5,426 nucleotides of DNA from Candidatus Heimdallarchaeota archaeon. GTDB lineage: Archaea; Asgardarchaeota; Heimdallarchaeia; Heimdallarchaeales; Kariarchaeaceae. Positions 1 through 4,628 of the stretch are shown piece after piece. The stretch's first letter is position 1. Each line of letters begins with the position of its first letter. The DNA lies in contig DAOUUM010000235.1 in NCBI GenBank assembly GCA_030668165.1, positions 1 to 5,426 of the forward strand, written 5' to 3'. A model generated the notes under the pieces. That model was given only the letters and a program-made list of their open reading frames with translations. It was not told the origin of the DNA and searched no databases. The position numbers and the translations under genes are program-made.

Positions 1-319
1 AGTTCAAACAAAATGATTCCCTTCCTCTGAGTGCTGTACCACTAACAGTTTGTATCTCACTAATTTTATTCAATTCCTCCATTACTCGGTCAATCTGAGC
101 ATGGGTACGAGCTGTGTAAATTATTTTGAGATTTCTTTCTTTGGCATATGGAAGTAATGAGGCGAGATTAACTATGGTTTTTCCAATTCCGGTTGATGCT
201 TCTAGTACCAAATGAGCCTTTGGTTTGAGAAATCTCTCAATTACTTTCATCATAGTAATCTGCAACTCTCTTGGTTTATATGGGAAGTAATCTTCCCAAG
301 TCAGTTCCTCAATGCTCAT
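1..319 (-). CDS. XPD/Rad3-like superfamily 2 DNA helicase, N-terminal fragment (C-terminus beyond left edge)
   Basis: This is the first 106 residues of a probable 5'-3' DNA helicase of the Rad3/XPD (DEAD_2) type, a family acting in DNA repair. Visible are YKPRELQ (residues 14-20, the Q-motif position), a Walker A loop EASTGIGKT (40-48) that binds ATP, a motif Ia-like segment YTARTHAQIDRVMEEL (68-83), and LRGRESFC (97-104). In XPD, FANCJ and RTEL1 the first iron-sulfur cysteine follows such a basic stretch, so Cys104 is probably the first of four cluster ligands; the other three would lie off the window. The start is fixed at ATG 319 because an in-frame TAG (320-322) sits directly in front. 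A weak ribosome-binding match (AGGT) precedes it by about seven bases. The dUTPase gene ends about 140 bases upstream on the same strand. Family assignment is good; the exact orthologue (XPD, or an archaeal paralogue) cannot be decided from this fragment. Confidence 0.88.
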   Translation of the reverse strand, partial: MSIEELTWEDYFPYKPRELQITMMKVIERFLKPKAHLVLEASTGIGKTIVNLASLLPYAKERNLKIIYTARTHAQIDRVMEELNKISEIQTVSGTALRGRESFCLN

Positions 320-444
320 CTAGAAAACCTATATTCCATTTCATGTCTCTTTTATCAAAACTTGATCGATTGAATACTAGTCATTCAAAATAAATTCTGA
401 TATTATATCCCAATTAGGAAATTATATTTAAATCTACAAGTGGG

Positions 445-454
445 TTATATAAAA
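445..454 (-). promoter_or_regulatory. Candidate TATA box for the helicase gene
   Basis: The minus strand reads CTTTTATATAACC just after the dUTPase stop codon, a good match to an archaeal TATA element. It would start a transcript near 420, giving a leader of about 100 bases before the helicase ATG. A second candidate, GATATAATA (401-408), would give a leader of about 55 bases. The helicase may also be read through from dut. This is inference from sequence only. Confidence 0.35.
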
Positions 455-459
455 GTGAA

Positions 460-900
460 TCATACTCCTGTACTACCGAATCCACCATCTCCCCTTGGGG
501 TATCACTCAACTCATCTTTGATAACAAAGGAAACAGGTGGGACCTCTCTAATTCCAATTTGAGCTATCCTATCCCCCACTTTTACCTCAAATGGATCTTG
601 GCCTAGGTTAATCAAAATAATTTTTACCTCACCACGGTATCCTGAATCAATTGTTCCTGGAGAATTTAATACTCCAATCCCCTTTTTAACTGCTAAGCCT
701 GATCGCGGGCGAATTTGTGCTTCATAACCTATCGGAATTTCCATGGAAAATCCAGTGGATATGAGATCAACCTGTTTGGGAAGGATTATCTTGTCTTCAT
801 TTGCATAAATATCAGCACATGCATCACCATCATGGGCAAAAAGTGGGGCCTTAGCTCCGGGATTAATTAATCTAATTCCAACCTCAACATTATCTTTCAT
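460..900 (-). CDS. dut: dUTP diphosphatase (dUTPase), homotrimeric type
   Basis: This enzyme hydrolyses dUTP to dUMP and pyrophosphate in the cytoplasm. It keeps uracil out of DNA and supplies dUMP for dTMP synthesis. The 146-residue protein has all five motifs of the trimeric family in order: motif 1 around DACADIYA (26-33); motif 2 PRSGLA (65-70); motif 3 GVLNSPGTIDSGYRGE (76-91), with the catalytic Asp85 and the uracil-pocket Tyr88; motif 4 GDRIAQIGI (109-117); and the C-terminal phosphate-binding lid RGDGGFGSTG (136-145). The length is normal for a stand-alone dUTPase, and the intact GFGSTG tail argues for dUTPase rather than dCTP deaminase. The ATG at 900 is the first possible start, since an in-frame TGA lies at 910-912. 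The ribosome binding site is weak (TTGAG). It follows aIF1A by 95 bases and probably has its own promoter. Confidence 0.96.
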   Translation of the reverse strand: MKDNVEVGIRLINPGAKAPLFAHDGDACADIYANEDKIILPKQVDLISTGFSMEIPIGYEAQIRPRSGLAVKKGIGVLNSPGTIDSGYRGEVKIILINLGQDPFEVKVGDRIAQIGIREVPPVSFVIKDELSDTPRGDGGFGSTGV

Positions 901-949
901 TATCTCAACTCAGATATTAGTATTAATGAATATTTTCACAAATTGTTTT

Positions 950-957
950 AATATAAA
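950..957 (-). promoter_or_regulatory. Probable TATA box for dut
   Basis: The minus strand reads TTTATATT inside TTTTTTATATTAAAAC, about 50 bases before the dut ATG. With usual archaeal spacing, transcription would start near 928 and give a short leader of about 28 bases. The element overlaps the T-run that follows aIF1A. Confidence 0.5.
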
Positions 958-966
958 AAAATAAAA
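955..966 (-). terminator. Probable T-tract terminator of the aIF1A transcript
   Basis: About 30 bases after the aIF1A stop codon the minus strand reads TTTTATTTTTTT. Archaeal RNA polymerase terminates at such U-rich tracts without needing a hairpin, and I see none here. The tract runs directly into the dut TATA box. Confidence 0.5.
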
Positions 967-995
967 TCCTAAATATTTGGTATTAGTGTATTTTA

Positions 996-1349
996 TTACA
1001 GAATATATTCTTCGGGGATTAATCCTCTTTCATACAGGATTAAAGCTCCATTTCTTCTGTAACGGTGCTCCAAATTGCCTTTATTATCAGGATCCAGCCC
1101 AAATTGAGGGATTATGATAACCACGTCCTGTACTCTTGTCCACATGCGTTTTCTGTACTTCCCGGGTATGTTAATTTTACGGGTATGACCGTCTATACAA
1201 CGCACTAGTAACAACCCACCACCAAGTGTCTGAATTACCTGACCAAGGACCTCTCCTTTGTCCTCTTCTGGTAGGCGAACTCGGATTATAGATCCATCTC
1301 TACCCTTCTGTTTATTTCTACTCTTTGACTTAGTCTTCTTTTTTGCTAT
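996..1349 (-). CDS. eif1A: Translation initiation factor 1A (aIF1A), apparent ATA start codon
   Basis: aIF1A, the orthologue of eukaryotic eIF1A and bacterial IF1, binds the small ribosomal subunit A site and helps scanning and start-codon selection. From ATA 1349 the protein is 117 residues. It has a Lys/Arg-rich N-terminal tail beginning A-K-K-K-T-K (2-7), an OB fold starting near GEVLGQV (32-38), the family hallmarks IPGKYRKRMW (61-70) and DVVIIIP, and a C-terminal helix ending GLIPEEYIL. The only conventional in-frame start is TTG 1214, which would give 72 residues and cut into the OB fold. In-frame TAG at 1371-1373 limits the gene upstream, and no ATG, GTG or TTG lies between it and 1214 in this frame. 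ATA at 1347-1349 falls where M-A-K-K-K is expected, seven bases after AAGGTG. A sequencing error turning ATG into ATA is the main alternative. Confidence 0.92.
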   Translation of the reverse strand: MAKKKTKSKSRNKQKGRDGSIIRVRLPEEDKGEVLGQVIQTLGGGLLLVRCIDGHTRKINIPGKYRKRMWTRVQDVVIIIPQFGLDPDNKGNLEHRYRRNGALILYERGLIPEEYIL

Positions 1350-1356
1350 GCAATAA

Positions 1357-1362
1357 CACCTT
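1357..1362 (-). promoter_or_regulatory. Ribosome binding site that supports the ATA start of aIF1A
   Basis: The minus strand reads AAGGTG, then seven bases, then ATA. AGGTG pairs with the anti-Shine-Dalgarno end of archaeal 16S rRNA. It is one of the clearest such sites in the window, and its spacing points to ATA 1349 as the initiation codon. Confidence 0.6.
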
Positions 1363-1392
1363 CGGGAGTACTAGATTTAGAAGACCAAATCA

Positions 1393-1400
1393 ATTATAAG
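1393..1400 (-). promoter_or_regulatory. Candidate TATA box for aIF1A
   Basis: The minus strand reads CTTATAAT, preceded by an A-rich GCAAAATTA that could serve as a TFB-recognition element. Transcription would begin near 1370, leaving a leader of about 20 bases that just contains the ribosome binding site. The rest of the 112-base gap between the phosphatase stop and aIF1A shows nothing else I can name. Confidence 0.45.
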
Positions 1401-1482
1401 TAATTTTGCCTAAACACATTGATAAATTACTACTTGTACTTGATATATTAAGATAATTTTTCTATTGATCGCATATCTACTA

Positions 1483-2370
1483 CTAGAAATCGGCTGCTCT
1501 AATCAATACCACGCTACCCTTGGTAATCAAGACATAGTACGGATCTACATTCGAGTAAATTCCGGCATTGGATGAATAAATACTCAGCAGACGATTGTCA
1601 AAGAACCATTGATATCCATCATCATACACCTCATGTGAACGAATCAGCATATCAAGGTCGTGTTGTTCCATGAATTGATTAAATATATCTTTCCCAAAAT
1701 AGCTGAATTGGTCCCATCTGATAGATTTACTTAATCCATCAATCGATTCTGTTGGATCATTCCAAACGAACTCAGCATATGTACCCTCAAGTATCTCAGG
1801 TGGTTTCAATTCAAACTTCATCAAGTTAAAATTGATTGGTTCGGAGGGAATACCCCCGTGGGTCAGAAAAACCTTTTCCCCTAATACAGCTGCAAGTGGA
1901 AGTTTTTCAAAGCCTCTAATAAAAGAATTATAGAATTCAAAATCGAAAAGGAGTTCACACATGTTTTTGAAACCGTAGAACTCGGTAATAGCTCTACTCT
2001 CATGGTTTCCTCTTAAATAAAAAACTCGATCAGGATTTTTTATTTGCTCGATCATCAAGTAAACTACCGATTCAATCATTTTGTCCCCCCTATCAACAAT
2101 ATCACCTAGAAATACAATTTGTTCAATAGAATAATTTTTTTTGATCTTAAAAGCTTTTTTGAGGTGTTCTAGGTCCCCATGTATATCCCCGACAACCAGA
2201 GTTGATTTTTCAGGTAGTTCTAATAACATACTTTGTTTAGAGAGTATCGATATCCATGCATCAAATAATGGCACTAGAAGAGGTACACTCAATAGACTGA
2301 TATCATCAATTCCAGCAGCTACTATCTCAATTAATTGTTCTAATTCATCTTGATTGAAACTAGTGGGCAT
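1483..2370 (-). CDS. PPP-family serine/threonine protein phosphatase, PP1/PP2A-like
   Basis: This is a metal-dependent phosphoprotein phosphatase of 295 residues, probably cytosolic: there is no signal peptide or clear membrane segment. All PPP signatures are present in order: GDIHG (61-65), GDIVDRG (89-95), LRGNHE (119-124), HGG (171-173), WNDP (203-206) and RSHE (244-247). They supply the two-metal ligands (Asp62, His64, Asp90, Asn122, His171, His246) and the catalytic pair His123/Arg94. Arg218, before FSYFG, matches the phosphate-binding Arg221 of PP1. The stretch HDLDMLIRSHEVYDDGY (237-253) closely follows PP1 (HDLDLICRAHQVVEDGY, from memory). The SAPNYC loop is replaced by SSNAGIY (266-272). 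The first 50 residues are a hydrophobic helical extension, comparable in place to the N-terminal helices of PP1. The substrate is unknown. It lies between the acetyltransferase and aIF1A, with gaps of 137 and 133 bases. Confidence 0.93.
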   Translation of the reverse strand: MPTSFNQDELEQLIEIVAAGIDDISLLSVPLLVPLFDAWISILSKQSMLLELPEKSTLVVGDIHGDLEHLKKAFKIKKNYSIEQIVFLGDIVDRGDKMIESVVYLMIEQIKNPDRVFYLRGNHESRAITEFYGFKNMCELLFDFEFYNSFIRGFEKLPLAAVLGEKVFLTHGGIPSEPINFNLMKFELKPPEILEGTYAEFVWNDPTESIDGLSKSIRWDQFSYFGKDIFNQFMEQHDLDMLIRSHEVYDDGYQWFFDNRLLSIYSSNAGIYSNVDPYYVLITKGSVVLIRAADF

Positions 2371-2396
2371 GAAATCACAATTCTGATAGCCTATTA

Positions 2397-2404
2397 TTGT
2401 ATAA
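2397..2404 (-). promoter_or_regulatory. Candidate TATA box for the phosphatase gene
   Basis: The minus strand reads TTATACAA at about -27 to -34 from the ATG. This would give a transcript with almost no leader. A second element, TTTATACT (2424-2431), would give a leader of about 30 bases. No strong ribosome binding site is visible before the ATG, which fits near-leaderless translation. Confidence 0.4.
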
Positions 2405-2478
2405 GCTGTTATTAACCTTTATGAGTATAAATGTAATACATTCCCTTTTTTGTGTTATAATTTCTGACAAAATCAATC

Positions 2479-2488
2479 TGGATATCCA
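2479..2488. repeat. 10-base perfect palindrome downstream of the acetyltransferase gene
   Basis: TGGATATCCA lies in the 137-base gap between the acetyltransferase stop and the phosphatase start. It could be an operator half-site pair or chance. It is too short, and lacks a following T-run on the minus strand, to be called a terminator. Confidence 0.25.
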
Positions 2489-2507
2489 CTTTTAGATCCT
2501 GAATATA

Positions 2508-3197
2508 TTATTCAATTGGTTGTTCTTCTTCAAGTATCATTATACCAGCAACGGTCATGCCCAGTGACGTGAACATATAAAGCGAGGCCTCGTTTTTCTC
2601 ATAAACCTCACATATAAGTTTTGAAATTCCCTTATCCTCAAAGTATTCAATTGCGGTCCTTAGTAGTTTGAGTCCTATTTTCTTACCTCTATGCTTGGCA
2701 AGCACACCCACTCCTGCAACAGCACCCACCTTCTCAATTTTACCTGATTCACCCAAAGGATCGTCCTCAACAGTCAGATAAATAAATCCAACAAATGAAT
2801 TGTAAAGACTGGCCAGATATGTTCTATCTTCAGGAAAACCGTGTGCTTCCTCCAAGGAAATCTCACGTGTAGGATCAACAGAGGTCATAAATATGATATT
2901 GTACAGCTGATGAAAGTTGTAGAGATCTGTTTCATGATTTAAATTCTTTATTTCAATAGAATCAGAGATTGGAGTTGAATCTAATTTATCATTTATCTGT
3001 TGAAGTTTATTAAATGCCTCTTGATATGGCATTTCCAATCTGAAAAATTTATGAGTTCCTGGTTCTTTTAGACCTCTTTTTACATCCTCACGACTGAACC
3101 TAGCAATAAATTCTCCAGTTTTAATCCTGACTTTTTTAACATTCTCATCAATAAATAGTTCAAAAGGAGATGGTACATCATCAGAGTCTTTTGTCAA
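2508..3197 (-). CDS. GNAT-family N-acetyltransferase with an N-terminal extension, TTG start
   Basis: This is probably an acetyl-CoA-dependent N-acetyltransferase of 229 residues. The C-terminal half has the GNAT fold: a beta strand near SFVGFIYLTVEDD (134-146), motif A AGVGVLAKHRGKKIGLKLL (161-179) with the acetyl-CoA pyrophosphate loop R-G-K-K-I-G (170-175), and motif B CEVYEKNEASLYMFTSLGM (196-214). The N-terminal 80 residues are not typical of a single-domain GNAT. They include a charged VRIKTGEFIARFSREDVKRG segment (23-42) and a probable helix around 58-73. The substrate cannot be predicted. The start is TTG 3197; an in-frame TAG lies at 3222-3224, with no ATG or GTG between. The next internal ATG (residue 56) would cut the extension, which looks coding. 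No clear ribosome binding site precedes it. It follows the methyltransferase by 60 bases, the tightest spacing here, so the two may be cotranscribed. Confidence 0.85.
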   Translation of the reverse strand: MTKDSDDVPSPFELFIDENVKKVRIKTGEFIARFSREDVKRGLKEPGTHKFFRLEMPYQEAFNKLQQINDKLDSTPISDSIEIKNLNHETDLYNFHQLYNIIFMTSVDPTREISLEEAHGFPEDRTYLASLYNSFVGFIYLTVEDDPLGESGKIEKVGAVAGVGVLAKHRGKKIGLKLLRTAIEYFEDKGISKLICEVYEKNEASLYMFTSLGMTVAGIMILEEEQPIE

Positions 3198-3257
3198 GGT
3201 AATAGTAAATATTTTTATTTTCTACATTAAGGTTTAGAATTGAAAATATGATTTTGA

Positions 3258-4532
3258 TTATTTTGTGAGTTTGAAGATAATAAAATCAACCTTTCTGTTA
3301 AAATCGTTGAATAGATCACGCGGGTATTTATTTATGAGTTCCTCCTCTACCTTCGGTTCGGAAATCTCTAACATTTTGAAACCTGAACCGATTAAGGAAT
3401 TCACATACTCTGAAATAGTGCGTGGGAAATATAAGAGAGGATATGGTAAATTTTCGTGTTGTATAGTGGTGGGTCGATTATCAAAATAATCATCTATGAT
3501 CCAAATTTTGTCCTCGTTTCTATTAGAATCTCGTGGTAGTTTGATTGTATGAGTAGTAGGCCATGAAAAGCAGGGATGAAGAACGCTGAATACAAATAAT
3601 CCACCGGGTTTGAGAGCTCTGTAGACCTGTTCAAATGTGCTAATATGGTTCTCAATATCCATTATCGCCATATTGCAAACAATGCGATCAAAAGTATTTT
3701 CCTGAAATCTTTCACTAATATTTTCTGCATTCAGATTTGAATAATGAATACCCAATGGGCTCTCCTCTTCCTTTTTGACTGCATAGGAAAGCATATTTTT
3801 TGAGATATCAATTCCTGTAACTTCATTATTCTTTTTGGCAATAAGCCTTGATACATTACCCTCACCACAAGCAACATCCAGTACCTTAAGCCTATTTTCT
3901 GATAAATCCATCAGTCTTAAAACTTCAGGGAGTATAATGTGCTTATGATTGAAATCCCCACCTTCAGGCCACTGACCACCCCATTCCTCTGCATTTTCAT
4001 TCCAATTGATCTCAGGGTTAAATTCATCCAGATCATCTAATCTGGTGAAGGTATCATTGGTGGACAATTTACGGATTCTTGTTTTCCCCCAACCACTACC
4101 TATCTCCACTTTATTTGGTTGTAGCCCCATGTTAATCCAGAGATTAATGGGATAATCTGGTTTAAGATCACCAATCTGAATGGGATGTTGAAGAGAGAAT
4201 TCAGCAAAATCAAGACTTGGATTGTATTCTTTGCATTTATGGCATTCAATGCTATAGTAGTAATCATAGAAAAAGAATTTCTCATGGATAATTTTTTCCT
4301 GAGTGCAGCTAACACAGGTAAATACCTTACATTCCGAGCACCAACTAATACCATTGAAGTGATAATTCTTATTGCAGCTATGACACAAATATTGATGGTG
4401 AAATTTACATCTGGGAGTCATATCATTGAATTCATTATCTATGGCAGGATTTTCCGGATAATCAGAATATATTTTTGCATATTCCTTACAATAGTAGCAC
4501 ATTTCTGCAGATCCATCAAATTGGAATCCCAT
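3258..4532 (-). CDS. Class I SAM-dependent methyltransferase with a cysteine-rich, probably zinc-binding N-terminal module
   Basis: This 424-residue protein has two parts. Residues 1-104 hold six paired motifs: CYYC (12-15), CKFH (42-45), CHSC (50-53), CSEC (65-68), CVSC (73-76) and CHKC (97-100), with extra His58 and His83. The twelve paired ligands would suit about three zinc ions, in a RING- or zinc-ribbon-like arrangement. After a linker (105-180), residues 181-424 form a Rossmann methyltransferase: motif I VLDVACGEGN (217-226) binds SAM, GIDIS (240-244) carries the ribose-binding Asp242, FDRIVCNMAIMDIEN (281-295) is motif IV, and LKPGGLFVFSVLHPCF (307-322) follows. The C-terminal domain resembles common Methyltransf_11 small-molecule enzymes. 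The zinc module suggests a protein or nucleic-acid partner, which is inference. The ATG at 4532 is fixed by an in-frame TAA at 4536-4538. No ribosome binding site is visible, so translation may be leaderless. Confidence 0.88.
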   Translation of the reverse strand: MGFQFDGSAEMCYYCKEYAKIYSDYPENPAIDNEFNDMTPRCKFHHQYLCHSCNKNYHFNGISWCSECKVFTCVSCTQEKIIHEKFFFYDYYYSIECHKCKEYNPSLDFAEFSLQHPIQIGDLKPDYPINLWINMGLQPNKVEIGSGWGKTRIRKLSTNDTFTRLDDLDEFNPEINWNENAEEWGGQWPEGGDFNHKHIILPEVLRLMDLSENRLKVLDVACGEGNVSRLIAKKNNEVTGIDISKNMLSYAVKKEEESPLGIHYSNLNAENISERFQENTFDRIVCNMAIMDIENHISTFEQVYRALKPGGLFVFSVLHPCFSWPTTHTIKLPRDSNRNEDKIWIIDDYFDNRPTTIQHENLPYPLLYFPRTISEYVNSLIGSGFKMLEISEPKVEEELINKYPRDLFNDFNRKVDFIIFKLTK

Positions 4533-4551
4533 GAGTTAGATTAGCTATGAA

Positions 4552-4559
4552 ATATTTAA
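4552..4559 (-). promoter_or_regulatory. Probable TATA box for a leaderless methyltransferase transcript
   Basis: The minus strand reads TTAAATAT at -27 to -20 from the methyltransferase ATG. That is the spacing expected if transcription starts at or next to the start codon. The absence of a Shine-Dalgarno sequence before this ATG agrees. Confidence 0.5.
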
Positions 4560-4574
4560 TCAATTCGTACACCT

Positions 4575-4595
4575 TGATTATTGATTGATTAATCA
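4575..4595. repeat. GATT-rich repeats ending in a 10-base palindrome, possible operator
   Basis: The plus strand contains TTGATTA followed by TTGATTGATTAATCA. The final TGATTAATCA (4586-4595) is a perfect palindrome. It sits about 26 bases upstream of the methyltransferase TATA box, where an archaeal regulator could act. The sequence is AT-rich enough for chance to be a serious alternative. Confidence 0.25.
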
Positions 4596-4628
4596 TTTAA
4601 TAAAATGGTATTATTTGGAAAGGTAACA

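Noticed and set aside
996..1214. A 72-residue short aIF1A starting at TTG 1214
   Set aside because: The frame continues upstream with residues matching the aIF1A N-terminal tail and first OB-fold strand, so the short form would be non-functional as aIF1A.
2141..2353. Plus-strand frame of 70 codons
   Set aside because: It is antisense to the phosphatase N-terminal region, with no ribosome binding site or family features.
2445..2452. Run of Ts on the plus strand as a terminator
   Set aside because: All genes are on the minus strand, where this reads as an A-run, so it cannot terminate their transcripts.
3265..3489. Plus-strand frame of 74 codons
   Set aside because: It is antisense to the methyltransferase C-terminus and has no recognisable features.
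4100..4354. Minus-strand frame of 84 codons inside the methyltransferase gene
   Set aside because: It is an alternative frame of the same DNA, without any recognisable motif.
4185..4544. Plus-strand frame of 119 codons with hydrophobic stretches
   Set aside because: It lies opposite the methyltransferase N-terminus, whose Cys motifs and fixed start show that the minus strand is coding. The hydrophobic look is a by-product of reading AT-rich antisense.
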